Shown: positions 1-8,642 of the stretch, piece after piece | Layout of the letters: every line of letters starts with the position of its first letter | Numbering within the stretch: position 1 is the stretch's first letter | Made by a program: the position numbers and the translations under genes | DNA from: Bacteroidota bacterium | Lineage (GTDB): Bacteria > Bacteroidota > Bacteroidia > Chitinophagales > UBA10324 | Assembly: GCA_003455275.1 (NCBI GenBank) | Contig: DMRR01000027.1 | Span: 3,947 to 13,529, forward strand | DNA: 9,583 nucleotides | Direction of reading: 5' to 3' | Notes under the pieces: model-generated | Told to the model about the DNA's origin: nothing | Databases searched by the model: none | Seen by the model: the letters and a program-made list of their open reading frames with translations, nothing else

Positions 1-2358
1 CTGCTCACATCTGGAATATTATTTTCTTCTGTTGTTTCTAAGGCTCAAATAAATGTAACATCAGGTGTTACCCCTCTTCAATTAGCGCAAGCGTTGGTTG
101 GTCCGGGTGCAACTGTTTTGAATCCGACAATCAATGGAGCGGCTCCAGCTTATGGGATATTCACCAATGGAAACACGACTAATCTTGGAATTGATCATGG
201 AATAATTTTAACTTCAGGAACTGCAACTGTTCCCGGATCAAACACCTCTCCCGGATTTACCGGCGCCAATGGTTTTCCCGGTGATCCTTTGCTCTCATTT
301 GCCGGAACCACTTATGATGCAACCCGGTTTGAATTTGATGTAGTTGCTTATGATACTTTGCTTACATTCAATTATGTTTTTGGTTCTGATGAATATACCG
401 AATATGTAAATGCCGGTTTTAATGATGCCTTTGGATTTTTCATATCAGGTCCTGGCATTACCGGTCAACCAAACATTGCATTGATTCCCGGTGGAACAAC
501 TCCGGTTTCAATTGATAATGTAAACTGTGCATCTGCTGCATCAGCTTACTATGTATGTAATGAAACAGGTGGAGGAGCATTGTGCAGTGCAACAAACTGC
601 CCAACTACAACCACTACTGAATGGGATGGATTTACCACAGTGCTAACTGCGCAGCAACAAGTAATGGCATGCGATACCTATCACCTTGTTTTAGTAGTTG
701 CCGATGTTGGTGACGGGGTTCTTGACTCTGGGGTTTTAATTGCGAACCTGCTTGCGGGCACTGCTTCGATCGCAAGTGTAAGTGCTCAAATTCCGGGTCA
801 ACCAAACAATACAATTATTGAAGGCTGCACTCAGGGAAATTTGAAAGTAAAAAAGATTACTGCAGCCGGGCCGTGTGCAGTTATTGACACTTCTGCTAAC
901 TGTGCGATTGATACATTATGCTATGCTGTTGTAATCAGTGGTAATGCAATTGAAGGGGTAGATTACCAGAATTTGCCAGATACAATTTGTTTTTATCCCG
1001 GAGATACTGTGGTTGATTTTGATATCATTCCAATCCCAGACGGAACCTTTGAACCTCCTTATGATAGTATTATCATAGACCTATATCCTATTATTGATAC
1101 AGCCTCTATTGATTCAGGATGTGCAGGTGCCGGATTATACCTACCGCTGCATGCTGAGTTCTATATGATGGATATGTTCCTTGATGCCGGCCCAGATCAA
1201 ACCATTTGTATCGGTAATCCAGCCAACTTAAATGCAATATCAAATCTTATTAATTATGATTGGATTCCACCTCCCACCCTGTCATGCACAAATTGCCCGA
1301 ATCCTGTGGCGACTCCAACAGTTAACACAACTTACACTGTCACTGCCTCGCTTGGCCCGTGTATGCTAACAGATGATGTCGTCATATCTGTAAACAATCC
1401 GAATCCGGTGGCTGCCGGCACCGGAGGAACAATATGTGTAGGTGAAACATTTGCAGTATCCGCCAGTGGAACCACATCTTATTCATGGGCGCCAGCTGGT
1501 AGTGTTGCTAATCCCACCGGCCAATTCACAACAGTTAATCCAACTGTCACTACTACCTATACAGTTACCGGAACAAGTCCTTGTGGAATTACAACTGACA
1601 CAGTAATAGTTCATGTTAATCCTCTGCCAGTAGTTGATGCAGGTCCTGATTCCACTGTTTGTCCTAATGAATCTGTTCAACTTTGGGCAAGCGGCGGAGT
1701 TACTTATTCATGGACTGGAACGCTTTTGAGCGCGACCAATATTCCAAATCCTCTATCTACTCCCCTTAGTCAGTTTTCTGTTTACACAGTTACAGTTACT
1801 GATGAAAATGGATGTTCCGCTTCAGCCAATGTTACCTTACAATTATTTAATCCTCCAGTAGCAAATGCAGGTGCTGATATAGAAATATTTCTATATGACA
1901 GCACTCAACTTTTCGGATCAGGTGGTGCCAGCTATTTATGGACCCCTTCCACAGGTTTAAGCGACCCAACTTCTTCGAGCCCTTGGGCAAGCCCTGAGGT
2001 CACTACCACTTATGTTTTAGTAATAACGACTGCCGACGGATGTGTGGATATGGATACTGTTGTTGTATCTGTAAATGATGAACCTATAGTTGAAGTGCCT
2101 TCTGCTTTTACACCTGATAAAGATGGTCACAATGATTATTTGAAAATTTTGCGCAGAGGAGTTTTTGAATTGGAGGAAATGGTGATTTATAACAGATGGG
2201 GAGAAGTTGTTTTTGAGGGCCACAATTTATCTGATTGGTGGGACGGAACTTTTAAAGGCCAGCCCGCTGATGTTGGCGTTTATGTTTATCATTTGAAAGG
2301 CATTGGTTATAACAATAAACAAATTGAAAAAGAAGGCAACATTACCTTGCTTCGGTAA
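1..2358 (+). CDS. Secreted multidomain protein with choice-of-anchor L domain, PKD/Ig-like repeats and T9SS type B sorting domain (5' partial)
   Basis: The reading frame is open from base 1, so the true start lies upstream; an apparent TTG start at 94 is inside the gene. The 785 visible residues begin with the end of a signal peptide (LLTSGILFSSVVSKA, probable cleavage before QINVTSG). In order (residues of the visible part): choice-of-anchor L domain about 17-260 (TPLQLAQALVG, GIILTSG, FNYVFGSDEY, DAFGFFISGPG); a Calx-beta-like domain about 275-375 (GNAIEGVDYQNLPDT, PIPDGTFE); four PKD/Ig-like repeats about 393-692, with repeated DAGPD starts, Y-x-W cores and TTYTVT ends; and a C-terminal gliding-motility/CHU-type domain about 697-785 (PSAFTPDKDGHNDYL, IYNRWGEVVFEG, GVYVYHLKG). 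Family knowledge: such proteins cross the outer membrane by the type IX system and are surface-attached or released. The actual function (adhesion, matrix or enzyme partner) is not visible. A cysteine-rich insert lies near 529-600. The gene ends TAA just before a strong hairpin. Confidence 0.93.
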   Translation: MLTSGILFSSVVSKAQINVTSGVTPLQLAQALVGPGATVLNPTINGAAPAYGIFTNGNTTNLGIDHGIILTSGTATVPGSNTSPGFTGANGFPGDPLLSFAGTTYDATRFEFDVVAYDTLLTFNYVFGSDEYTEYVNAGFNDAFGFFISGPGITGQPNIALIPGGTTPVSIDNVNCASAASAYYVCNETGGGALCSATNCPTTTTTEWDGFTTVLTAQQQVMACDTYHLVLVVADVGDGVLDSGVLIANLLAGTASIASVSAQIPGQPNNTIIEGCTQGNLKVKKITAAGPCAVIDTSANCAIDTLCYAVVISGNAIEGVDYQNLPDTICFYPGDTVVDFDIIPIPDGTFEPPYDSIIIDLYPIIDTASIDSGCAGAGLYLPLHAEFYMMDMFLDAGPDQTICIGNPANLNAISNLINYDWIPPPTLSCTNCPNPVATPTVNTTYTVTASLGPCMLTDDVVISVNNPNPVAAGTGGTICVGETFAVSASGTTSYSWAPAGSVANPTGQFTTVNPTVTTTYTVTGTSPCGITTDTVIVHVNPLPVVDAGPDSTVCPNESVQLWASGGVTYSWTGTLLSATNIPNPLSTPLSQFSVYTVTVTDENGCSASANVTLQLFNPPVANAGADIEIFLYDSTQLFGSGGASYLWTPSTGLSDPTSSSPWASPEVTTTYVLVITTADGCVDMDTVVVSVNDEPIVEVPSAFTPDKDGHNDYLKILRRGVFELEEMVIYNRWGEVVFEGHNLSDWWDGTFKGQPADVGVYVYHLKGIGYNNKQIEKEGNITLLR

Positions 2359-2402
2359 TTTTCGAACGGCCGAAATAACTTTCAATTAGAATTCATAAAA
2401 AT

Positions 2403-2441
2403 AAATTCGCCCAATTCCGTGAACCGAGATTGGGCGAATTT
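2403..2441. terminator. Intrinsic terminator between convergent genes
   Basis: A perfect 13-bp inverted repeat (2403-2415 with 2429-2441, arms AAATTCGCCCAAT / ATTGGGCGAATTT) encloses a 13-nt loop. It sits 44 bases after the stop of the secreted-protein gene and 41 bases past the nrdA stop. The A/T ends of the stem give U-rich 3' flanks in both directions. The minus-strand flank (ATTTTTATG) is the more U-rich, so it should work best for nrdBA, but it probably serves both transcripts. Confidence 0.85.
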
Positions 2442-2482
2442 CTATGATTGAATTACCTTAATAATTCATAGGCTTGGGTTTT

Positions 2483-4900
2483 TTACCCACTGCACATTTC
2501 GCAAACACCGTCAGCATTTGGTATGCAAACAGCTCCTTCAGGAAAAGATTCTACTGGTGTTTCAGTCACTGAATCGCTAACTAAAGAAGGCGCAGCGCCC
2601 ACTGACTGATATTGCTGCGGAGAGTTCTGCTGCATTGCTTCATGTGCGACAGTGAATTTAACTGCGCTGGTGGCAGCTTTTGTTCGCATGTAATACATCC
2701 CAGTCTTCAACCCTTTCTTCCACCCATAGAAATGCATGCTGGTAAGCTTGCTGATATTTGCACCTTCAACAAAAAGATTTAGTGATTGCGACTGGCAGAT
2801 ATAGGCGCCCCGATCGGCAGCCATGTCAATGATGCTGCGTTGTTTTATTTCCCAAACGGTTTTGTAAAGATCTTTAATGTTCTGTGGAATTTCTTCGATA
2901 TTCTGTATAGAACCCTCAGCTGCCATTATTTTTTGTTTCATGTCATCATCCCATAATCCAAGGCGCACGAGATCTTTCAGAAGATGCTTATTTACTATAG
3001 TGAATTCGCCACTCAATACACGACGACTGTAAAGATTGCTGGTGTAGGGTTCGAAACATTCATTATTGCCAAGTATCTGAGATGTAGATGCCGTTGGCAT
3101 CGGAGCAAGCAACAATGAATTGCGAACGCCATATTGCTTAATCTCTTCGCGAAGTATATCCCACTCCCAGCGATTGCCGGGTGTAACTCCCCACATATCA
3201 AACTGCAGTTTACCTTGCGATACAGGAGAACCGGCATAAGTTTCATAAGCGCCGTCCTTTTTCGCTAAGTCCTTTGAAGCAGTAAGCGATGCATAGTATA
3301 TAGTTTCGAAAATGTCTTTGTTCAACTGGCGAGCTTCTTCGCTCTCAAACGGAAAATGCATAAGGATAAATGCATCAGCTAAACCCTGCACCCCAATACC
3401 AATCGGGCGGTGGCGCATATTGCTACGGCGGGCTTCCTCTACTGGGTAATAATTGTTGTCAATAATTTTATTCAGGTTTAAAGTCATTTGATAGGTGACC
3501 TCAAACAAGCGTTGAAAATCGAACTGACCGTCTTTTACAAAGCGGGGAAGAGCAACTGAGGCAAGATTGCAAACGGCTACCTCGTCATGAGAGGTATATT
3601 CAATTATCTCTGTACAAAGATTTGAACTTCGTATGGTGCCAAGGTTTTGCTGGTTGCTTTTGCTATTGCAGGCATCTTTATAAAGCAAGTAAGGCGTTCC
3701 GGTTTCGATTTGAGATTCTAAAATCTTGAACCATAAGTCTTGTGCTTTAATAGTGCGGCGAGCTTTTCCTTCTTTCTCATATTGTGTATAAAGTTGTTCG
3801 AATTCAGGTCCCCATGTATCACACAAACCGGGTGCTTCATTCGGGCAGAACAAACTCCACTCTCCATTTTCTTCAACTCGTTTCATAAACAAGTCAGGAA
3901 TCCAAAGTGCGAAGAACAAATCGCGCGCGCGCATTTCTTCCTTTCCATGATTTTTGCGCAAGTCGAGGAAATCAAAAACATCATCGTGCCATGGCTCCAG
4001 GTATATTGCGAAAGAACCTTTGCGTTTTCCGCCTCCCTGATCAACATAGCGGGCTGTATCATTGAACACACGAAGCATTGGCACAATTCCGTTCGAGGTT
4101 CCGTTGGTACCCTTGATGTAAGATCCGGTTGCCCTTATGTTATGAATACTTAATCCGATTCCTCCTGCACTCTGAGAAATTTTTGCACACTGTTTCAAGG
4201 TTTCATAAATTCCATCAATGCTATCATCCTTCATAGTAAGAAGGAAGCAGCTTGACATTTGAGGTTTTGGTGTTCCGGCGTTGAATAATGTAGGTGTGGC
4301 GTGAATGAACCAGCGTTCACTCATCATGTTGTAGGTTTTAATTACGGACTCGATATCATTCTTATGAATCCCTACACTCACACGCATAAACATATGCTGC
4401 GGACGCTCTGCAACTTTTCCATATAACTTCAGAAGATAGGATTTCTCTAATGTTTTAAACCCGAAATAATCAAAACCGAAATCCCGGTCGTGAATGATGG
4501 AACTATCTAGTTCGTCTTTGTTTTCTTCGATCACCTGCATTACATCATCTGCAATCAGCTGTGCCTTCTTTCCGCTCTTGGGATCAACATATCCATGAAG
4601 AGCTCGCATTGTTTGCGAGAATGATTTATTTGTGTTCTTATGAAGGTTTGAAATGGCTATGCGCGATGCGAGCAAAGCGTAGTCAGGGTGTTTGGTTGTC
4701 AAACTTGCAGCAGTTTCTGCCGCCAGGTTATCTAACTCTGATGTGGTAACACCATCATAGATTCCATTGATAACTTTTACAGCAACTTCAATTGGTTGAA
4801 CATGCGACAAATCAAGCCCGTAACAAAGCTTGTCAATTCGTGAAGTTATCTTATCGAACTTCACTGCTTCTTTTTTTCCGTCTCTTTTAATTACATACAT
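2483..4900 (-). CDS. nrdA: Ribonucleoside-diphosphate reductase, class Ia, large (alpha) subunit
   Basis: The 805-residue protein reduces ribonucleoside diphosphates to deoxyribonucleotides in the cytoplasm, together with NrdB. An ATP-cone (about 1-93, starting [11 protein letters not shown]) provides overall allosteric control. The catalytic barrel follows: redox cysteines C218 (SSCF) and C444 (VAVCNLAS), the NLCTE motif giving N427, thiyl-radical C429 and E431, the specificity-site region ([15 protein letters not shown]), the PTASTSQ motif at 602-608, and radical-transfer tyrosines Y736-Y737 (GMYYMRT). The C-terminal shuttle cysteines are C800 and C803 (GVCEMCSG), after a flexible linker of about 35 residues. 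From memory these positions match human RRM1 (C218, N427, C429, E431, C444), so this is the eukaryote-like branch common in Bacteroidota. The ATG at 4900 begins directly at the ATP-cone; no Shine-Dalgarno is seen. It lies 166 bases after nrdB on the same strand, probably one operon, possibly with an extra promoter in the gap. Confidence 0.98.
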   Translation of the reverse strand: MYVIKRDGKKEAVKFDKITSRIDKLCYGLDLSHVQPIEVAVKVINGIYDGVTTSELDNLAAETAASLTTKHPDYALLASRIAISNLHKNTNKSFSQTMRALHGYVDPKSGKKAQLIADDVMQVIEENKDELDSSIIHDRDFGFDYFGFKTLEKSYLLKLYGKVAERPQHMFMRVSVGIHKNDIESVIKTYNMMSERWFIHATPTLFNAGTPKPQMSSCFLLTMKDDSIDGIYETLKQCAKISQSAGGIGLSIHNIRATGSYIKGTNGTSNGIVPMLRVFNDTARYVDQGGGKRKGSFAIYLEPWHDDVFDFLDLRKNHGKEEMRARDLFFALWIPDLFMKRVEENGEWSLFCPNEAPGLCDTWGPEFEQLYTQYEKEGKARRTIKAQDLWFKILESQIETGTPYLLYKDACNSKSNQQNLGTIRSSNLCTEIIEYTSHDEVAVCNLASVALPRFVKDGQFDFQRLFEVTYQMTLNLNKIIDNNYYPVEEARRSNMRHRPIGIGVQGLADAFILMHFPFESEEARQLNKDIFETIYYASLTASKDLAKKDGAYETYAGSPVSQGKLQFDMWGVTPGNRWEWDILREEIKQYGVRNSLLLAPMPTASTSQILGNNECFEPYTSNLYSRRVLSGEFTIVNKHLLKDLVRLGLWDDDMKQKIMAAEGSIQNIEEIPQNIKDLYKTVWEIKQRSIIDMAADRGAYICQSQSLNLFVEGANISKLTSMHFYGWKKGLKTGMYYMRTKAATSAVKFTVAHEAMQQNSPQQYQSVGAAPSLVSDSVTETPVESFPEGAVCIPNADGVCEMCSG

Positions 4901-5066
4901 AAGATTTAGTTGGTGTTTAGGGAGTGGTTATTAATTTTTATTTCTCTTAAAATTGGCTGAGAGATGATTGCCGAGTAAGGTGAAATTGAGGAGTGTTTGG
5001 TTATTTCTGAAAGAAGAATTTTTAGGCTTTCAACCAGTGAATGTCAACTTGCCTATTTTATCAAAA

Positions 5067-6044
5067 TCAGAAGTCCGCCTCGGTAGTAAACACATTGTGT
5101 TCGGCCGAGCTCATGACACCACGCTTTTGATAGTCGGCTACCTTCTTCTCAAAGAAATTGGTTTTGCCTTGCAGTGAAATCAGGTCCATGAAATCAAATG
5201 GGTTCTGTGCATTATAGACCTTCGGATAACCCAGGCGAACAAGCCAGTGGTCAGCTACGAACTCGATATATTGAGCCATTAATGTAGCGTTCATTCCAAT
5301 CAGGTTTACAGGCAGTGCATCAGTAATGAATTCCTTTTCGATCCGAACTGCATCCATTATGATTTCATAAACTTTTTCTTTTGAAAGTTTATGCTGAATA
5401 TGCGAATAAAGAAGGCAGGCAAATTCACAATGCAATCCTTCATCGCGGCTTATTAGTTCGTTGCTGAAACTTAAGCCGGGCATCAACCCTCTTTTCTTCA
5501 ACCAGAAAATAGAACAGAAACTTCCGCTGAAGAAAATTCCTTCAACTGCCGCGAATGCAACTAAGCGCTCAGTAAATGTTCCGTTGCTGATCCATCGAAG
5601 CGCCCACTCGGCTTTCTTCTTCACGCAGTCAACAGTTTCAATTGCATGAAACAGTTTAGTCTTTTCGGCTGTGTCTTTTATATAAGTATCAATAAGAAGC
5701 GAATAGGTTTCTGAATGAATATTTTCCATCATAATCTGGAAACCATAAAAGCATCTGGCTTCCGGAATCTGAACTTCGTTCATGAAATTGGTAGCGAGGT
5801 TTTCATTTACAATACCGTCGCTGGCGGCAAAAAATGCAAGCACATGGGATATGAAATGTCTTTCGTTTTTATTGAGCGAGTCCCAGTCTTTCAGATCGGG
5901 TGAGAGGTCAATTTCTTCGGCAGTCCAAAAACTGGCTTCATGCTTCTTATACATTTGCCATATATCGTGATACTTGATAGGGAGTAGAACAAATCGGTCT
6001 TTGTTTTCTTTCAGCAGGGCTTCTTCTTGTAAATTTTGGTTCAT
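5067..6044 (-). CDS. nrdB: Ribonucleoside-diphosphate reductase, class Ia, small (beta) subunit
   Basis: The 325-residue subunit houses the diiron centre and stable tyrosyl radical that starts catalysis in NrdA. By comparison with family patterns the iron ligands are D46 ([10 protein letters not shown]), E107 and H110 ([10 protein letters not shown]), E168 ([12 protein letters not shown]), and E202 and H205 ([10 protein letters not shown]); the radical tyrosine is Y114. W40 and D201 fit the electron-transfer path, and Y305 near the tail could be the mobile relay tyrosine. The C-terminus FTTEADF closely resembles the mammalian R2 tail FTLDADF that docks on the large subunit. The protein is shorter than human RRM2 because it lacks that protein's N-terminal regulatory extension. 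The start at 6044 ([14 protein letters not shown]) gives the normal family length; no Shine-Dalgarno is seen. It is first in the nrdB-nrdA order, preceded by a 525-base non-coding leader. Confidence 0.98.
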   Translation of the reverse strand: MNQNLQEEALLKENKDRFVLLPIKYHDIWQMYKKHEASFWTAEEIDLSPDLKDWDSLNKNERHFISHVLAFFAASDGIVNENLATNFMNEVQIPEARCFYGFQIMMENIHSETYSLLIDTYIKDTAEKTKLFHAIETVDCVKKKAEWALRWISNGTFTERLVAFAAVEGIFFSGSFCSIFWLKKRGLMPGLSFSNELISRDEGLHCEFACLLYSHIQHKLSKEKVYEIIMDAVRIEKEFITDALPVNLIGMNATLMAQYIEFVADHWLVRLGYPKVYNAQNPFDFMDLISLQGKTNFFEKKVADYQKRGVMSSAEHNVFTTEADF

Positions 6045-6569
6045 ACTAAAATGTTTTTTATGGTTTAACCATGAATGTTTTTATTTCAAAAAAGAGGTGA
6101 CGATTTCTCTTGTCTTCTTTCATCCCGAAAAAAAACCTGTGTGAAATTTGACCTCTTAAAGTTGTCTTTTGATTCGCAGGTTGAATTCTTTTTCCTCTGT
6201 TCTCTGTAGCCACTATCAACTCGCTGAACAAGATTAACTTTTATGAAATAAAAAATGTAATGCGACTTTTCAACCAATATGAACTTCGTGTTGTTTAAAT
6301 GCTCACAACTTGTGTAACTCCTCTGAAATTGAATTGAATTCAAATAATTTTTGTGTGGAAAAATTTTTCTGAAATTTTTTTTTGAACATCGTTGCAACTT
6401 TTGAAAAAGTTTTTAATAGTGGGACAGATTTTCATGATAAAAAAAATATGATGGATGATAATACTTGCCGGAAAGCAAGTCAGTTAAGCATTTGGAGTTT
6501 TTGAATTGTTTTCTTCCAACTTTTTTACATCACAACACCCGTTGATTGACAGCTGAATGAAATTCATTT
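6045..6569. other. Long AT-rich intergenic region upstream of nrdB
   Basis: These 525 bases lie between the nrdB start and the end of the chrA-like gene and hold no credible gene. A 103-codon minus-strand frame at 6086-6397 has a TTG start, basic low-complexity content and no family resemblance. The stretch should contain the nrdBA promoter, but I see no full TAnnTTTG box on the minus strand. Visible small elements are an 11-bp inverted repeat CACAACTTGTG (6304-6314), a TTGAATTCAA palindrome (6334-6343), a DnaA-box-like TTTTCCACA on the minus strand (6354-6362), an AACTTTT-GA-AAAAGTT inverted repeat (6396-6411), a hairpin at 6463-6480, and AATGAA-A-TTCATT (6556-6568). Confidence 0.6.
6463..6480 (-). 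terminator. Weak hairpin downstream of chrA, possible terminator
   Basis: A 6-bp stem ACTTGC/GCAAGT with a 6-nt loop lies about 90 bases past the chrA stop. On the minus strand a run of eight T follows, but only after a gap of 16 bases (A run at 6439-6446 on the plus strand), so it is not a standard intrinsic terminator. It is the only stem in the area that could end the acpH-chrA transcript. Confidence 0.25.
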
Positions 6570-7732
6570 CTAACTATAACTCAGCTTTAATAAATATCCT
6601 GCAATCGCTGCAACAAGAATTATATAAGGTTCCGAAAATTTTTTAAAGAAGAGAAGAATAATAATTGTAAATGCTGCAATGAACGCCGTTGGAATATCCA
6701 TGATTGATTTCATAGCAATTACCACAACCGCACCTGCAAGCGCTCCAACCACTGCGGAAGTAATTCCATCCACAAATGATTTGATAGATTTATTCTTTGC
6801 AATCTTTTTGAAGTAAGGAGCCGGAAGAATTGTAAGTATGTAACAAGGAAAAAAGTAGCAAGAGCAGCAACACAGGCACCGGGAAATCCGCTAACCAGGT
6901 AACCAATGAATCCGACTGTAATCACAACCGGACCAGGAGTAATCATTGCGACTGCCACAGCATCCAGAAATTGTTTTTCATTTAGCCAATGAAATTCATT
7001 TACCACCCCACTATGAAGAAATGGAAAAATCGCCAACCCGCTTCCGAAAACAAATGCGCCGGCTTTAGTAAAAAACCAGGCCATGTTGCCAAGTGAATTC
7101 CATTCAAAATTCCAGAAGCCGATTCCAGCTATTAGCAGCGAGTTTGCTTTTTGATTCAGCCATTTAGGTGGTGCTTGAATTAGCATGTAAATAAATCCTG
7201 CCCCAATGAAGAGCAATACAACTTCGTTTTGAGTCCAAACAGTTATGAAGGCTGCAACCAGGTAGAACAACCACAAGAGCCATTTATTTTTTATCTCAGA
7301 TAAATTGAATTTGCTTACAGATTTTATTGTGAGTTTATAGGCACTCAATGCAATGATTCCTATAACTGCCGCTCCCACTCCATAGAAAACTGACTGCATC
7401 CATTCTAATCCGCCATAGATTTTATAAAGCGCTCCTATTGCAACTACCATAATAAATGAGGGGACAACGAAAGAAATTCCGGCGAGCGTGGCTCCGATGA
7501 CACCATAATGAACAAAGCCTAAATAAATTCCTAACTGCGCTGCAAGAGGCCCCGGAGCAAGCTGCGCCAATGCTAATCCTTCTTTGTATTCATCTTCGGT
7601 AATCCATTTTCTTTTTTCTACCAGATCACGATGCATGTAACCAACTAAAGCTACCGGACCACCAAATCCGGTTGCTCCAAGTTTTAAAAAGTAAAGTGTT
7701 AGCTGGGCGAGAGAATAATTTTTGTGGCGCAT
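6570..7732 (-). pseudogene. chrA: Chromate-transporter family protein (ChrA), frameshifted
   Basis: This is an inner-membrane transporter of the CHR family, known for chromate efflux; the substrate here is not shown. The first frame (7732 to 6719, 337 codons) carries CHR domain 1 with GFGGP at residues 22-26 and APGPLAAQLG from 59, and most of domain 2 (AFVFGSGLAIFPFL at 226-239, MITPGP at 263-268). After F295 the frame runs into 42 residues unlike the family and stops. The -1 frame instead continues PCYILTILPAPYFKK and two or three more membrane segments to a TAG at 6570, exactly as family members do. Joining the frames gives 387 residues, a normal long-chain ChrA length. The break is at T TTT TTC on the minus strand, pointing to loss of one base in a T run. 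Apart from that one base the gene looks intact, which suggests a recent mutation, a sequencing error or, less likely, recoding. The start codon lies 3 bases after the acpH stop. Confidence 0.9.
6848..6854 (-). other. Frameshift point in chrA: T TTT TTC heptamer
   Basis: On the minus strand the zero-frame codons ACT TTT TTC contain a heptamer of the X XXY YYZ form. Slipping back one base here re-pairs both tRNAs on UUU and leads into CCT TGT TAC (P-C-Y), the family-like continuation. I see no upstream Shine-Dalgarno-like stimulator and no obvious downstream stem, so a one-base deletion in the homopolymer is the simpler reading. Confidence 0.8.
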
Positions 7733-7735
7733 GTT

Positions 7736-8335
7736 TCAGCGGGCAAATGTATTGAGCCGTAGCCGCTCCGCCGTGCAATTCACTTTCAGTTCAGGATAGA
7801 ATTGAAAAAAACTTTTTCTGATTTCTTCGTCGTGTGCTTGCATGAATGATGCAGCACTCACAAGCAGTTCTCCTTTCCTGATTCGTCTCGACATTCCAAT
7901 GAAAGAGCGCGCCATTCCTTCCACAGTTCTGTAACGAAGCAGCCAGTTTTCTTCACGCATGTAAGGAAGCATTCGTCGCGGGCGTTCGGGCATTATAGAT
8001 TCATACTTTTCAAAAATTAAATAACACTGATGAGTGAAATCTTCGAGCGGATCATTTTCAAATTCATTCCAGTGTTTCGCTAATTGATTATCGAAACACA
8101 TATCAATCACAATTCCGGAAAGCAAACCAAACTGCGGACGCAATAATTTTTTCAACCCGCTCACCACCTCGTGCGTATCTGTAAACAAATCAATAAAGCG
8201 ATGAAGCAAAATTCCTTTTGCAATTTCTTCTTCGTATTCACGAAAGTTTTTTCCCTTTACTGCATCAGCAATGTAGCCGCCCACCATCAGCTTTTCATTG
8301 GGGCGAGCAAGTGCAAGGTGAGCGAGGTGATTCAT
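7736..8335 (-). CDS. acpH: Acyl carrier protein phosphodiesterase family protein (AcpH/DUF479)
   Basis: The 199-residue protein resembles E. coli AcpH, which removes the 4'-phosphopantetheine group from holo-acyl carrier protein in the cytoplasm. Matching features are the N-terminal NHLAHLALA, GGYIADAVKG (D24), the LLHRFIDLFTD motif (H45, R46, D49, D53) typical of this HD-like metal-dependent fold, VIDMCFDNQLAKHW (D78, H88), ENWLLRYR at 129-136 and the terminal FFQFYPEL at 176-183. Length is close to the E. coli enzyme (about 193). The ATG at 8335 directly starts the conserved NHLAHL block, so the start is firm; no Shine-Dalgarno is seen. Its TGA is followed by AAC and then the chrA ATG, so the two genes are probably cotranscribed and translationally coupled, although no functional link between them is known to me. 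Confidence 0.9.
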   Translation of the reverse strand: MNHLAHLALARPNEKLMVGGYIADAVKGKNFREYEEEIAKGILLHRFIDLFTDTHEVVSGLKKLLRPQFGLLSGIVIDMCFDNQLAKHWNEFENDPLEDFTHQCYLIFEKYESIMPERPRRMLPYMREENWLLRYRTVEGMARSFIGMSRRIRKGELLVSAASFMQAHDEEIRKSFFQFYPELKVNCTAERLRLNTFAR

Positions 8336-8348
8336 TTCGTGAGGGCAG

Positions 8349-8356
8349 CAAAACTA
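8349..8356 (-). promoter_or_regulatory. Candidate -7 promoter box for acpH
   Basis: The minus strand reads TAGTTTTG, matching the Bacteroidota -7 consensus TAnnTTTG, 13 bases before the acpH ATG. No TTG-type -33 element stands at the usual 19-21-base spacing; the nearest TTTG on this strand is 26 bases away. This would leave a very short leader. Confidence 0.35.
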
Positions 8357-8417
8357 ATTCCACCTGAGTTTTCAGATAGGTTCAAACTCACACTTCACGC
8401 AATTGCGATGAGGTGCT

Positions 8418-8425
8418 TATGTTTG
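8418..8425 (+). promoter_or_regulatory. Candidate -7 promoter box for the 69-residue membrane protein
   Basis: TATGTTTG matches TAnnTTTG. It ends only 7 bases before the ATG at 8433, so transcription from it would give an almost leaderless message. No good -33 element is seen, so this is tentative. Confidence 0.3.
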
Positions 8426-8432
8426 AAGGAGA

Positions 8433-8642
8433 ATGAGTGAAGAAACAATCGATAGGATCGGCGAGGCAATATGGTTCATGATGTTTTTAACTCCGCTGAT
8501 AACCATCCCGCTGGTATGGCGTCTTTCAAAAGCCCGAAAAATTTTTAGGATAATCATTGGGCTTGTTCTCGCTTTCGCTCTATCACTTTTCTTTTTTTTC
8601 ATCAGCTTAGGAATTTGTTTCAGAAATGGATTAGGGCCATAA
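8433..8642 (+). CDS. Small two-helix membrane protein, unknown function
   Basis: The 69-residue protein is not recognised. It has a short acidic N-terminus (MSEETIDRIGE), a hydrophobic segment at about 13-29, a basic loop (WRLSKARK, 29-36) and a second strongly hydrophobic segment at about 38-62 with an FFFF run, ending in ICFRNGLGP. The basic loop predicts both ends facing outward with the loop inside. The start is ATG with an AAGGAG-like sequence only one base away, too close for ordinary use. The gene is divergent from acpH across 97 bases. An overlapping minus-strand frame exists, but the clean two-helix pattern and the R-x-G-x-GP ending, which I recall from other small Bacteroidota membrane proteins, favour this strand. 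Confidence 0.68.
   Translation: MSEETIDRIGEAIWFMMFLTPLITIPLVWRLSKARKIFRIIIGLVLAFALSLFFFFISLGICFRNGLGP

Noticed and set aside
94..96. TTG as the start of the secreted protein
   Set aside because: The frame is open to base 1 and the residues before it form a signal-peptide end and the start of the choice-of-anchor L domain.
3740..4153. A 137-codon plus-strand frame within nrdA
   Set aside because: It lies wholly opposite well-conserved nrdA coding sequence and resembles nothing.
6086..6397. A 103-codon minus-strand frame upstream of nrdB
   Set aside because: It has a TTG start, K/R/S/N-rich low-complexity content, no family resemblance and lies in AT-rich leader DNA; more likely a chance frame.
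8171..8440. An 89-codon plus-strand frame opposite the start of acpH
   Set aside because: Most of it is the reverse of conserved acpH codons; no separate coding signal is seen.
8417..8602. A 61-codon minus-strand frame opposite the 69-residue gene
   Set aside because: Its lysine-rich start comes from reading the poly-T/FFFF segment backwards; the plus frame has a coherent two-helix pattern.
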